A stretch of 64,000 nucleotides of DNA from Flagellimonas sp. CMM7 (GTDB lineage: Bacteria > Bacteroidota > Bacteroidia > Flavobacteriales > Flavobacteriaceae): positions 3,617,501 through 3,681,500 of the forward strand of contig NZ_CP090003.1 of the NCBI RefSeq assembly GCF_021390195.1, given 5' to 3'. The translations under genes and the position numbers were made by a program. A model generated the notes under the pieces. That model was given only the letters and a program-made list of their open reading frames with translations. It searched no databases and was not told the DNA's origin. Shown here in pieces: positions 17,433-25,982 of this stretch; position 1 is the first letter of the stretch, and the number at the start of each line of letters is the position of its first letter.

Positions 17433-18824
17433 TTATTGAAGGATCAGACGTTCTTTTTCTCCTTTTTCATTGATCATGGTAAAGCTTGTTCTTCCATACT
17501 TGGAAATTTCACCAAAAAGCGTTTTGGCATCATCAATATTTTTAATCTCTTTATCATCAAGCTCGGTGATTATTTTATTTTTTAGATTATACCTACCATA
17601 ACCTTCAGGTACATCAATGATTTTCACCCCTTGCTTTACTCCAAAGTTCTTTTTGTCTTCCTTGGTAAGGTTTTTAACCATGAACCCAGTATTGGGTAGG
17701 ATTAGGGTATTTTGTTTTTTAAGTGTGACCCGTTTTGAAACCCTGTTGCCTTCTCTATCTACGATGACTTCAATCACGTCCCCTGGTCTTTTTGAGGAAA
17801 GATACCCTGTAAGCTCAGAAAACTTACGTATAAGTATGTTATCAACTTTTTTGATGATATCTCCGGATTTTAGTCCAGCTTCTTCTGCTCCTGAGTCTTC
17901 ACTAACTTGGGAAATATATACCCCTTCTATTTCATCCAAGCCAAGCTCCATTGCTTCCCTGGAGTTTATATTGGCCGCTGAAATACCCAATCTTCCACGT
18001 TGCACATTTCCAAATTCCATGATATCCTCGACAACCTTTTTCGCTATGTTACTGGGTACTGCAAAAGAATAGCCTACATAAGACCCGGTTTGGGATGTAA
18101 TGGCCGTATTGATTCCAATTAGGTCTCCATTGGTATTGACTAAAGCACCGCCACTGTTTCCGGGGTTAACCGCCGCATCTGTTTGTATAAAAGACTGATT
18201 TCTTCCTAATGACCTGGCTTTTGCACTTACAATTCCAGCCGTTACCGTAGAAGTAAGACTAAACGGATTTCCTACTGCAAGAACCCATTCACCAATTTTG
18301 GCGTTGTCAGAATCACCAAAGGCTAGGTAGGGTAGTGGCTTGTCCACATCTATTTTTAAAAGAGCAATGTCGGAATCTGCATCGGCACCAATAACTTCGG
18401 CTTCATAAGTTCTTTTGTTATTCAATGTAATCTCTAATTGACTGGCTTGTGCTATAACATGATTATTGGTAACAATAAAACCGTCTGGTGAGATGATTAC
18501 TCCAGAACCAGTGCCAATTTGTGGAGTTTGTTTGCGTTCAGACCCATAAAAGAAGTCAGCAAGATTGTTAGACCCTTTATTGATGGTTAAGTTTTTAACA
18601 TGCACCACGGCATTTACCGTTTTTTCTGCTGCAATGGTGAAATCAACTTCATTTATTCCCGCCCCACTCGCAGAAGTGGACAAGGTGCTCGTGCTCAAGA
18701 ATGGAGTTTCTTGATCTGCGGCAATCCATTTATACGTGTCTTTTTCAAAAAATAATTTATAAGCTCCTAAAGTAATTGCACCTGCAAATAGCGATACAAT
18801 GAACAAACTGGCTATTCTCTTCAT
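17433..18824 (-). CDS. Do/DegP-Q-like periplasmic serine protease (HtrA family)
   Basis: 463 residues. An N-terminal hydrophobic segment (4-24) serves as signal peptide or anchor. Trypsin-like catalytic triad: His122 (TNNHVIA), Asp152 (ADSDIALLK) and Ser224 (NPGNSGGAL). Two PDZ regions follow: about 268-365 (RGRLGISA..., SGAEEAGLKSGDIIKKVDN) and a weaker one about 385-460. It degrades or chaperones misfolded envelope proteins. A TAATTTTG box (18856-18863) is 32 bp upstream and a strong terminator closes the unit. DegP, DegQ and DegS cannot be separated by eye. Confidence 0.94.
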   Translation of the reverse strand: MKRIASLFIVSLFAGAITLGAYKLFFEKDTYKWIAADQETPFLSTSTLSTSASGAGINEVDFTIAAEKTVNAVVHVKNLTINKGSNNLADFFYGSERKQTPQIGTGSGVIISPDGFIVTNNHVIAQASQLEITLNNKRTYEAEVIGADADSDIALLKIDVDKPLPYLAFGDSDNAKIGEWVLAVGNPFSLTSTVTAGIVSAKARSLGRNQSFIQTDAAVNPGNSGGALVNTNGDLIGINTAITSQTGSYVGYSFAVPSNIAKKVVEDIMEFGNVQRGRLGISAANINSREAMELGLDEIEGVYISQVSEDSGAEEAGLKSGDIIKKVDNILIRKFSELTGYLSSKRPGDVIEVIVDREGNRVSKRVTLKKQNTLILPNTGFMVKNLTKEDKKNFGVKQGVKIIDVPEGYGRYNLKNKIITELDDKEIKNIDDAKTLFGEISKYGRTSFTMINEKGEKERLILQ

Positions 18825-18855
18825 AATTCAGTAATAATTTAACATTAAGCTTTAA

Positions 18856-18863
18856 CAAAATTA
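18856..18863 (-). promoter_or_regulatory. Promoter -7 box for the HtrA-type protease
   Basis: Minus-strand TAATTTTG, a TAnnTTTG match, 32 bp upstream of the ATG at 18824. Confidence 0.6.
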
Positions 18864-18932
18864 GGTGAATTCATTTGTAGCTTGATTAGTTTAACTCGTT
18901 TTTAACTACAAAAAAAACCTTAAAGAATACCC

Positions 18933-18940
18933 TATCTTTG
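18933..18940 (+). promoter_or_regulatory. Promoter -7 box for the dapF operon
   Basis: TATCTTTG, an exact TAnnTTTG match, 18 bp upstream of the ATG at 18958. It supports that ATG over an upstream TTG at 18946. Confidence 0.65.
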
Positions 18941-18957
18941 TTCTTTTGCAAGCAATT

Positions 18958-19731
18958 ATGTTACTACAATTTTTTAAATATCAAGGCACGGGCAATGATT
19001 TTGTAGTCATTGATAATAGACAAGAACTGTTCCCCAAAAACGATACCAAATTGATTGGTAAACTTTGTGATAGGAGATTTGGTGTAGGAGCAGATGGACT
19101 TATTTTACTTGAAAATGATACAGCTTCAGACTTTGAAATGGTGTATTTTAATTCTGATGCAAGCCAAAGTATGTGCGGTAATGGAGGTAGGTGTGCAGTA
19201 GCTTTTGCCAAGCATTTGGGCATGATAGATAATGAGACATCTTTTAAAGCTATTGATGGTTTACATTTTGCTAGTATTGAAGGAGATATTGTAAACCTCA
19301 AGATGAATGATGTAAAGGACGTAAAAGAGAAGCCCCTGTATAGTTTTTTGGATACAGGTTCGCCCCATCATGTGCAACTAGTTGAAAACTTGAGTGATTT
19401 GAATGTACAGGTAGAAGGCGCGAAATTGCGGTATGGTCTTTATGGAGAATCTGGCAGTAACATTAACTTCGTTAAACAATCAGATAAAGATTCTTTTGAC
19501 GTAAGAACGTACGAGCGTGGGGTAGAGGGTGAGACATTGTCTTGTGGAACGGGAGTTACCGCGGTTGCCCTTGCAATGCACAAACAAGGAATTACGGAAT
19601 CCAACTGTGTAAATATCAATACACAAGGTGGTGTTCTTTCAATAAGTTTTGCACAACAAAATGGATCTTACACTGATATTTTTTTAAAAGGACCTGCTAA
19701 ACAGGTATTTAAAGGAGAGGTTGAATGCTAA
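18958..19731 (+). CDS. dapF: Diaminopimelate epimerase
   Basis: 257 residues from the ATG at 18958. It converts LL- to meso-diaminopimelate for lysine and peptidoglycan synthesis. The PLP-independent two-cysteine active site is visible: Cys73 in QSMCGNGGRC and Cys196 in ETLSCGTGVTA. Other family marks: FFKYQGTGNDFVVIDNR at the N-terminus, RFGVGADGLILL, GSPHHV and GSNINFV. The 3' end overlaps the next gene by 7 bp, and mltG follows, so this is a cell-wall-linked operon. A TTG four codons upstream could also start, but it lies only a few bases after the promoter box. Confidence 0.96.
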   Translation: MLLQFFKYQGTGNDFVVIDNRQELFPKNDTKLIGKLCDRRFGVGADGLILLENDTASDFEMVYFNSDASQSMCGNGGRCAVAFAKHLGMIDNETSFKAIDGLHFASIEGDIVNLKMNDVKDVKEKPLYSFLDTGSPHHVQLVENLSDLNVQVEGAKLRYGLYGESGSNINFVKQSDKDSFDVRTYERGVEGETLSCGTGVTAVALAMHKQGITESNCVNINTQGGVLSISFAQQNGSYTDIFLKGPAKQVFKGEVEC

Positions 19732-20258
19732 GCTTAAAGGGAGAGCAAATTTATTTAAGGGCTTTGGAGCCAAAAGATTTGGATTTCCTTTACCAATTGG
19801 AAAACGATACTTCCATATGGGAGATTAGTGGCACATTAAAGCCATATTCAAAAAAAGTGCTCCAGCTTTATCTGGAAAATGCGCATAGAGACATTTATGA
19901 TGTAAAGCAATTGCGATTGTGTATATGTAACAAGAATGATGATTGCATTGGTTTAATTGATTTGTTTGATTTTGACCCCAAAAATAGAAGAGCTGGTATT
20001 GGTATTGTAATTACCAAAACAGAGGACAGAAATAAAGGTGTAGGTGCGGAAGCAATATCCTTATTGTGCAATTATGCCTTTTCAATCCTTGACCTACATC
20101 AGTTATATGCTAATATTCTAGAGGAAAACAAAGCGAGTATTCATTTGTTTGAAAAGCTTGGCTTTACTAAAATAGGAGTGAAAAAAGAATGGGTCAGAAC
20201 CAATAGCGGTTTTAAAAATGAAATAATTTTCCAAAAAATAAATTCCAATGTATCTTAA
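19725..20258 (+). CDS. GNAT acetyltransferase, RimJ/RimL-like
   Basis: 177 residues. The N-terminal LKGEQIYLRALEPKDLDFLYQLEND is typical of the RimJ/RimL/SpeG-type group. The acetyl-CoA site is RRAGIGIVITKTEDRNKGVGAEAISLL (about 87-113), and LYANILEENKASIHLFEKLGFTKIGVKKEW is the C-terminal motif. The substrate could be a protein N-terminus or a small amine. It overlaps dapF by 7 bp and mltG by 11 bp, so the three are translated from one message. Confidence 0.9.
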   Translation: MLSLKGEQIYLRALEPKDLDFLYQLENDTSIWEISGTLKPYSKKVLQLYLENAHRDIYDVKQLRLCICNKNDDCIGLIDLFDFDPKNRRAGIGIVITKTEDRNKGVGAEAISLLCNYAFSILDLHQLYANILEENKASIHLFEKLGFTKIGVKKEWVRTNSGFKNEIIFQKINSNVS

Positions 20259-21291
20259 AAAAGTACTTTGGGCAGCTGCCCTTCTAGGCCTTTTGATCTG
20301 TGGTTTCATGGCTTACCAGATTTATGGTGCCATTTTTAGCCCAAATACCCAGTTTAATAATGATGAAGCTTTTGTTTACATACCTTCAGAAGCTACTTTT
20401 TCAGAAGTAAAGACCAACTTGACCCCACTGTTAAAAAATGTATCGACTTTTGAATCCGTAGCAGAACGTAAAGGGTACGTCAATAATGTTAAGGGTGGAA
20501 AATTCGCTATTAGAAAAGGGATGAATAATAATGAAATCATTAATTCACTAAGAAGCAATAATATCCCGGTAAAAGTATCTTTTAACAATCAAGAATCCTT
20601 GGATGCACTGGCAGGTAGGATATCCGAACAAATTGAAGCAGATAGCCTTTCACTTTCCCAAGCCTTTAATGATTCAGAATTTCTTAGCAAATCCAATTTT
20701 AATAAAGATTCAAAATTGGGAATGTATATTCCTAATACCTATGAATTCTTTTGGAATACTAATGCTCAAAGCTTTAGGGATAGAATGTTAAAGGAGTACC
20801 AGAGGTTTTGGAATGATAGTCGGTTAGAAAAAGCCAAAGAACTTAATCTTTCTCCTTCCCAAGTCATTGCTTTGGCGGCTATAGTTCAAAAAGAGACGGT
20901 AAAGGCAGAGGAGCGTCCTAGAGTGGCGGGAGTTTATTTAAATAGGATAAAAAGGGGCATATTGCTTCAGGCAGATCCTACCGTGATCTTTGCCATTAAG
21001 AAAGAAACAGGTAATTACGATACCATTATTAAACGAGTTTTGTATCGAGATTTAGAAATAGACTCCCCATACAATACATATAAGTATAGTGGAATACCCC
21101 CGGGTCCGATTGCTATGCCCGATATTGCTTCCGTTGAAGCAGTTTTAAATTTTGAAAAACACGATTATCTATATTTCGTGGCGGATGTTTCTAACTTTGG
21201 ATACCATATGTTTGCCAAATCTTTGGCACAACATAACCGAAATAAGGTGCAATATATCCGATGGATCAATTCTCAAAAGGTCCGCAGATAA
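20248..21291 (+). CDS. mltG: Endolytic murein transglycosylase MltG
   Basis: 347 residues. One N-terminal membrane helix (about 6-27) anchors a periplasmic YceG domain. The conserved block is visible: LGMYIPNTYEFFWNT, then the catalytic-Glu region ALAAIVQKETVKAEERPRVAGVYLNRIKRG, then LLQADPTVIFA, and the end SPYNTYKYSGIPPGPIAMPDIASVEAVL. MltG cuts nascent glycan strands and sets chain length. It overlaps the GNAT gene and is last in the dapF operon. Confidence 0.96.
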   Translation: MYLKKVLWAAALLGLLICGFMAYQIYGAIFSPNTQFNNDEAFVYIPSEATFSEVKTNLTPLLKNVSTFESVAERKGYVNNVKGGKFAIRKGMNNNEIINSLRSNNIPVKVSFNNQESLDALAGRISEQIEADSLSLSQAFNDSEFLSKSNFNKDSKLGMYIPNTYEFFWNTNAQSFRDRMLKEYQRFWNDSRLEKAKELNLSPSQVIALAAIVQKETVKAEERPRVAGVYLNRIKRGILLQADPTVIFAIKKETGNYDTIIKRVLYRDLEIDSPYNTYKYSGIPPGPIAMPDIASVEAVLNFEKHDYLYFVADVSNFGYHMFAKSLAQHNRNKVQYIRWINSQKVRR

Positions 21292-21387
21292 TACTCTTTG
21301 TCGTTTATTTTCAGCGCTTTAACGTAATTTAGGTGCGATTTAAGAAAAACTTAAGAGCTTTATAAGTGTTAAAATAAAGTCTCCCCC

Positions 21388-21395
21388 TATATTTG
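21388..21395 (+). promoter_or_regulatory. Promoter -7 box for the gene at 21451
   Basis: TATATTTG, an exact TAnnTTTG match, 56 bp upstream of the ATG at 21451. It indicates a transcription unit separate from mltG. Confidence 0.65.
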
Positions 21396-21450
21396 CCGAT
21401 CAAATTTAATTTCGCTGCTTTTGAGCACTGAGATATTAAATATGTGAGTT

Positions 21451-22095
21451 ATGAAAAGATGGATAGGTTTTGTTTTGCATCTTGCCATGATTGTAATTTT
21501 GACAAGCTTTGGTACATACACCGTAACCAAAAAGATGGACTATGTGGTTCCTGATTCGTTAAGAGTGAAAACGAACTTTGAACATTTGGTTCTTCAAGAT
21601 TCAATTAAAGGTTTAGAGAGCACGTTGATTTCTCCTCCTTTTTTAGGAAATGCCTATAATGGTTTTAAAGAGGCTTTGGCCTTTAAGGAATCTCAAGGAA
21701 GATATGGTGTGGTCAACACTTTTGGATATCTTGGAAAATACCAATTTGGGTTGAGCACTTTAAATATGATGGGAGTATATGACTCCGAAGAGTTTTTAAA
21801 TGACCCAGTACTACAAGAGAGAACATTTGAAACCAATATTGCCCGTAACAAATGGATTCTTAGAAGAGATATAAAACGTTTTAACGGAAAACGCATAAGG
21901 GGAGTTCAAATTACAGAATCTGGTATTTTGGCTGCGGCACATTTGGCAGGAGCAGGAAACGTAAAGAAGTATTTACGGTCCTATGGAAAGAATGATGTTG
22001 CTGATGCCTATGGAAGTACTATCTCTTACTATATTAGAAAGTTCGCGGGATATGATATTTCCATAATTGAACAAAAGAGAAACGCAAAAGTCTAA
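21451..22095 (+). CDS. Putative exported lysozyme/transglycosylase-like protein
   Basis: 214 residues. An N-terminal hydrophobic stretch (about 5-24) is a signal or anchor. The region FKEALAFKESQGRYGVVNTFGYLGKYQFG (about 72-100) looks like the E-S-x-G-x-Y ... G-x-x-Q-F/I start of goose-type lysozyme and SLT folds. ITESGILAAAHLAGAGNVKKYL (about 151-172) matches their later helix, so Glu78 or Glu80 may be catalytic. Homologues are sometimes labelled LysM or peptidoglycan-binding, but I see no LysM repeat. A wall role fits its position after dapF-mltG. It has its own promoter and a terminator just after it. Confidence 0.75.
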   Translation: MKRWIGFVLHLAMIVILTSFGTYTVTKKMDYVVPDSLRVKTNFEHLVLQDSIKGLESTLISPPFLGNAYNGFKEALAFKESQGRYGVVNTFGYLGKYQFGLSTLNMMGVYDSEEFLNDPVLQERTFETNIARNKWILRRDIKRFNGKRIRGVQITESGILAAAHLAGAGNVKKYLRSYGKNDVADAYGSTISYYIRKFAGYDISIIEQKRNAKV

Positions 22096-22116
22096 ATCCT
22101 TTTTTGGGATATGATT

Positions 22117-22147
22117 TAAAAACCAGAATTTACTTCTGGTTTTTTTA
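22117..22147. terminator. Bidirectional intrinsic terminator
   Basis: The stem AAACCAGA (22120-22127) / TCTGGTTT (22135-22142) has a 7-nt loop, with A run before and T run after. It serves the plus-strand lytic protein gene and the convergent RsmI-like gene. Confidence 0.85.
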
Positions 22148-22873
22148 TGCTTGAATGATAAATATAGTGGGTCTTTTGTTTAGGTCTACATTAATCTCAC
22201 CCCATTCATGTGCAATTTTGGTTTTTATAAACTCCGTTGGTAGTGTAATGTCAGAGGCAATACATAGTCTGGTGCTCTTCTGTAGTATTTTCGTCAGCTC
22301 CTTTAAAAGCTTATCATTTCTGTATGGAGTTTCCATAAATATTTGTGATTGCCCTTTCTCTCTGGAAACTCGTTCTAAACTTTTGATCATTGCCTTACGC
22401 TCTGCGGCATCTATAGGCAAATAACCATTAAAGGCAAAATTTTGGCCATTCATACCACTGGACATCATGGCCATAAGAATGGAGGATGGACCTACCAAAG
22501 GAACTACCTGTATCCTTTTTTCATGGGCAACCTTAATGACGTCAGCACCGGGGTCTGCAATACCTGGGCAGCCTGCCTCAGATAAAATACCTACATTGAA
22601 CCCATGAATGCAGGGGTCCAGATAAGTGGGAATCACTGCAGGATCTGTGAATTTGTTTAAAGTTTCAATATGTAGGCTAGGTTGTGCCTTGCTTGGACTT
22701 ATTTTTTTTATGAAATGACGAGCGGTCTTTTCGTTCTCAACAATATAGTGATCAGTATTTTCAATGGTCCTCTTAATGGAAATTGGAAGCACCTCCAATG
22801 GGGCATTGTCTCCCAACGTTGTTGGAATTAAGTAAACTTTACCCAAAACAAGACCCGGTTTTACTTCTTCCAT
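22145..22873 (-). CDS. RsmI-like tetrapyrrole-methylase family SAM methyltransferase
   Basis: 242 residues. Family signatures: LGKVYLIPTTLGDN at the N-terminus (P-T-x-L-G), VGILSEAGCPGIADPG (about 95-110, the SAM-site loop), VPLVGPSSILMAMMSSGMNGQNFAFNGYLP, and QIFMETPYRNDKLLKEL. It resembles RsmI, which 2'-O-methylates C1402 of 16S rRNA, but is shorter and lacks the C-terminal extension, so it is likely the paralogue common in Bacteroidota with an unproven target. It is just downstream of the LMW phosphatase and dnaA on the same strand. Confidence 0.88.
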   Translation of the reverse strand: MEEVKPGLVLGKVYLIPTTLGDNAPLEVLPISIKRTIENTDHYIVENEKTARHFIKKISPSKAQPSLHIETLNKFTDPAVIPTYLDPCIHGFNVGILSEAGCPGIADPGADVIKVAHEKRIQVVPLVGPSSILMAMMSSGMNGQNFAFNGYLPIDAAERKAMIKSLERVSREKGQSQIFMETPYRNDKLLKELTKILQKSTRLCIASDITLPTEFIKTKIAHEWGEINVDLNKRPTIFIIQA

Positions 22874-22878
22874 TTCAC

Positions 22879-23331
22879 TTAGTTTAATTTTTTAGCAATC
22901 GCTTCACAAGCGCTATTGATCATTTGGTAGACCTCTTCAAAGCCATCAACTCCACCATAGTACGGATCTGGCACTTCATTAATGCCTAGATTTACTTCGT
23001 CTAACAACAATCTAACCTTTTTTTTATCCTTTTCAGTATTGGCCAGACTTAAAATATTTATAAAGTTGTTTTTATCCATGGCATAGATTAAATCGAACTC
23101 TTTAAAATCATTTTTAGAAAATTGTCTACACTTTTGAGCACTAATATCTAATAAGTGTTTTTGCGCAACAGCTATAGATCTTTTGTCTGGTGGATTGCCA
23201 ATATGATATCCTGCAGTTCCAGAAGAATCCACAAGTACGGCATTAGCATCTACTTTGGATTTTAATATACCTTCTGCCAAAGGAGATCTGCAGATGTTTC
23301 CTAAGCAGACCATTAAAACTTTGGTTTTCAT
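22879..23331 (-). CDS. Low-molecular-weight protein tyrosine phosphatase
   Basis: 150 residues, the normal size. The P-loop CLGNICRSP (C-x5-R: Cys9, Arg15) is at the N-terminus, and the general-acid DPYYGG lies near residue 121, both diagnostic. It dephosphorylates phosphotyrosine on proteins or free substrates. It sits between dnaA and the RsmI-like gene, with 14 and 5 bp gaps, so it is probably co-transcribed with dnaA; the link looks positional rather than functional. Confidence 0.95.
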   Translation of the reverse strand: MKTKVLMVCLGNICRSPLAEGILKSKVDANAVLVDSSGTAGYHIGNPPDKRSIAVAQKHLLDISAQKCRQFSKNDFKEFDLIYAMDKNNFINILSLANTEKDKKKVRLLLDEVNLGINEVPDPYYGGVDGFEEVYQMINSACEAIAKKLN

Positions 23332-23345
23332 GAAGCTAAAAAAGA

Positions 23346-24770
23346 TTAAGAGAATTTTTTGCTCAGGTCTTCAATGTACTTTCTAAACTGCTTATCGGTC
23401 TCTGCAAGGTTGTCAACTGTTTTGCAGGCATGCAATACAGTGGCATGATCTCGTTTTCCTATTTGGGAACCGATACTGGCAAGGGAGGCTTTTGTAAATT
23501 TTTTGGCAAAGAACATGGCCAACTGTCTTGCTTGAACAATATGGCGCTTTCTAGTTTTGGATTGCAACGTAGCCACATCCATTTCAAAATAGTCTGAGAC
23601 CACTTTTTGAATATAATCAATGGAGACTTCTCTTTTTGTATTTTTCACAAACTTCTCTACCACTTGTTGGGCTAGTTCCAGGGTAATGTCACGTTTGTTA
23701 AAAGAGGATTGTGCAATTAAAGAGATTATAGCGCCTTCCAGTTCCCTTATATTTGTTTTAATATTCTTTGCAACATGATCAATGATATCATCTGGCATTT
23801 CTACCCCATCACGATACAGTTTGTTCTTTAAAATGGAAATCCTAGTTTCAAAATCAGGACTTTGAAGCTCAGCGGAAAGACCCCATTTAAAACGCGACAA
23901 TAATCGTTGTTCAATATCTTGCATATCTACAGGTGCCTTGTCGGATGTAAGGATAACCTGCTTTCCATTTTGGTGCAAGTGATTGAAGATATGGAAGAAA
24001 ACATCTTGGGTTCCAGATTTACCAGATAAGAATTGTACATCATCAATGATAAGTACATCTATTAGTTGATAAAAGTGAATGAAATCGTTCCTAGTATTCT
24101 TTTTTACAGATTCAATATACTGCTGGGTAAATTTTTCCGCAGAAATATATAGTACTGTCTTTTCGGGGTATTTGTCCTTGATTTCAACACCAATGGCATG
24201 TGCCAAGTGCGTTTTGCCCAAACCAACACCTCCAAAAACTAATAACGGATTAAAAGAAGTGCCACCAGGTTTGTTGGCAACTGCCATTCCTGCAGATCTT
24301 GCAAGTCTATTGGAATCGCCTTCTAGAAAATTCTCGAAATTATAATTTGGATTTAACTGGGATTCTATTTTAATATTTCGAATACCAGGAATCACAAAAG
24401 GATTCTTTAATTCTGGGCTTTTTGAGGTAATTGGCACATCTAACTCTTGAGGGCCAACAGCGGTACGATTAGAACTTGGAATTTGTTCTGTGAACGGTTC
24501 CTTATTACCGTACTTATTTTCCATTTTAATGATGTAAATAAGTTTTGCGTTACTTCCTAACTCCTTGGTAAGAGCCACTTTCAAAAGCTTAACATAATGT
24601 TCCTCTAACCATTCATAGAAGAATTTACTTGGTACTTGTACACTAAGAGCTTTGTCTGTTAACTTGATAGGCTTAATAGGTTCAAACCAAGTCTTGAATG
24701 CCTGCGGTTGGATATTATCCTTGATAAAAGCCAAACAGTTGTTCCATACGGAATTTGCAGTAACACTCAT
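23346..24770 (-). CDS. dnaA: Chromosomal replication initiator DnaA
   Basis: 474 residues. Domain I (1-~85) with VWNNCLAFIKDNIQPQAFKTWFEPIKPI, a variable linker, AAA+ domain III with Walker A FGGVGLGKTHLAHAIG, Walker B VLIIDDVQFL and the sensor LSRFKWGLSAELQ. Domain IV has the DnaA-box-binding signature GKRDHATVLHACKTVDNL. It binds oriC and melts DNA for replication start. The length is typical. No clear cluster of TTATNCACA boxes was seen in the 205-bp upstream gap, so oriC may be elsewhere. The gene order dnaA-LMWPTP-rsmI-like is minus strand. Confidence 0.97.
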   Translation of the reverse strand: MSVTANSVWNNCLAFIKDNIQPQAFKTWFEPIKPIKLTDKALSVQVPSKFFYEWLEEHYVKLLKVALTKELGSNAKLIYIIKMENKYGNKEPFTEQIPSSNRTAVGPQELDVPITSKSPELKNPFVIPGIRNIKIESQLNPNYNFENFLEGDSNRLARSAGMAVANKPGGTSFNPLLVFGGVGLGKTHLAHAIGVEIKDKYPEKTVLYISAEKFTQQYIESVKKNTRNDFIHFYQLIDVLIIDDVQFLSGKSGTQDVFFHIFNHLHQNGKQVILTSDKAPVDMQDIEQRLLSRFKWGLSAELQSPDFETRISILKNKLYRDGVEMPDDIIDHVAKNIKTNIRELEGAIISLIAQSSFNKRDITLELAQQVVEKFVKNTKREVSIDYIQKVVSDYFEMDVATLQSKTRKRHIVQARQLAMFFAKKFTKASLASIGSQIGKRDHATVLHACKTVDNLAETDKQFRKYIEDLSKKFS

Positions 24771-24975
24771 AAAAGTTTTTTCCTTAGTTTTTGTTGGTTA
24801 GCTTTAAAGCTTTAGACTAAACATCTAAGGGGGATTAGACGCTTATTAGATGCGACAAATATGTGAACAAATCTTTGAAAAAAAAAATGATTTAGTGGTT
24901 GAATATTCTATTTTTTTTTCGCATGTTTCCTTAATGTTAACCAAGCCACTAAATATATAATTTTTCAGTTAATAT
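24771..24975. other. Divergent dnaA/thioesterase intergenic region
   Basis: AT-rich. It includes an inverted repeat CATCTAA (24822-24828) / TTAGATG (24846-24852) in the dnaA leader and A/T tracts at 24879-24915. No consensus DnaA box cluster and no exact TAnnTTTG box was found. Confidence 0.4.
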
Positions 24976-25374
24976 ATGAGATTAAATTCATTTTCTTTTA
25001 GGGTCCGTTATGGAGAGACCGACCAAATGGGTGTTGTGTACCATGGCAACTATGCACAATATCTAGAAATGGGCAGAGTGGAGTGGTTAAGGGCCTTGGG
25101 CATCAGTTATAAGAGCATGGAGGAAAATGGAATCATACTACCTGTAATTTCCTTACAAATAGATTATAAAAAATCTGCTCTTTATGATGATTTGCTTACA
25201 GTAGAAACGAATATTAAAAAAGCTCCATTGGTAAAGATTGAATTTGATTACAAAATCTATAATGAAGCCAGAGAATTATTGGTAGAGGCAAATACGGTTT
25301 TGGCCTTTATCGACAAAAAGACCAATAGACCCATAAAATGTCCTGATTCCATTTTGGGGAAATTAAGGTTTTAA
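24976..25374 (+). CDS. Acyl-CoA thioesterase, 4HBT/YbgC-like hotdog fold
   Basis: 132 residues. The start FRVRYGETDQMGVVYHGNYAQYLEMGRVEWLR holds the catalytic Asp of the 4-hydroxybenzoyl-CoA thioesterase class (E-T-D-Q-M-G-V-V-Y-H-x-N-Y). The length is typical of single hotdog-fold enzymes that hydrolyse acyl-CoA or acyl-ACP. The exact substrate is unknown. It is divergent from dnaA, and its stop overlaps the convergent YigZ gene by 4 bp. Confidence 0.93.
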   Translation: MRLNSFSFRVRYGETDQMGVVYHGNYAQYLEMGRVEWLRALGISYKSMEENGIILPVISLQIDYKKSALYDDLLTVETNIKKAPLVKIEFDYKIYNEARELLVEANTVLAFIDKKTNRPIKCPDSILGKLRF

Positions 25375-25982
25375 TCCTTTGATTGAATCACAACATTTTG
25401 CATCTCCTCAAATATTTGCTTGGTTTGAGCTGCTTGACTTTTTCTAACTGAAATAAGAAGAGAGCATTTTAATTCCATTTGTTGTGAAACAATCTTAATT
25501 CCTTTTTGCTTGATACAACGCATTACCTTATCCATTGCAGGATAGTCAAAATGCAATTGAAATTCGGATTCTATTGTTTTTTCAATAATAGGGGCATTTT
25601 CCAAAGCCATTTGAGCCGCCGCACGATACGCTTGTATAAGCCCGCCAACGCCAAGTTTTGTTCCGCCAAACACCCTGGCAACGGCAATCAAAACATTGGT
25701 GACTCCAAAAGACTGAATTTGCCCATAAATGGGCATTCCAGCCGAGTTGTTGGGCTCGCCATCATCATTAGTTCTATAGGTGTGGGTCTTTTTGCCCAAT
25801 TGCCATGCATAGCATACATGATTAGCGGTGTGGTGTTTCTTTCGCAGTGATTCAATTATTGGTTTAACATCCTCTTCCGAAGAAATTGGAAACGCGTAAC
25901 CAAAAAATTTACTTTTTCTATCCTTAAACAGAATTTCTGGAGAAGGTTCTCTTATCGTTTTATAAATATCCTCTTCTTCCAT
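25371..25982 (-). CDS. YigZ/IMPACT family protein
   Basis: 203 residues. The conserved UPF0029 core is visible: FKDRKSKFFGYAFPI, HHTANHVCYAWQLG, TNDDGEPNNSAGMPIYGQI and VARVFGGTKLGVGGLIQAYRAAA, followed by a C-terminal ferredoxin-like domain. Members are linked to translation control (IMPACT/YIH1) or to nucleic-acid binding in bacteria, but the molecular role is unproven. It overlaps the EamA gene by one base and is the last gene of the ribD-HAD-EamA-YigZ minus-strand run. Confidence 0.93.
   Translation of the reverse strand: MEEEDIYKTIREPSPEILFKDRKSKFFGYAFPISSEEDVKPIIESLRKKHHTANHVCYAWQLGKKTHTYRTNDDGEPNNSAGMPIYGQIQSFGVTNVLIAVARVFGGTKLGVGGLIQAYRAAAQMALENAPIIEKTIESEFQLHFDYPAMDKVMRCIKQKGIKIVSQQMELKCSLLISVRKSQAAQTKQIFEEMQNVVIQSKD

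Noticed and set aside
24771..24975. Replication origin next to dnaA
   Set aside because: No cluster of TTATNCACA-type boxes and no clear unwinding repeat; in many Bacteroidota oriC is not at dnaA.
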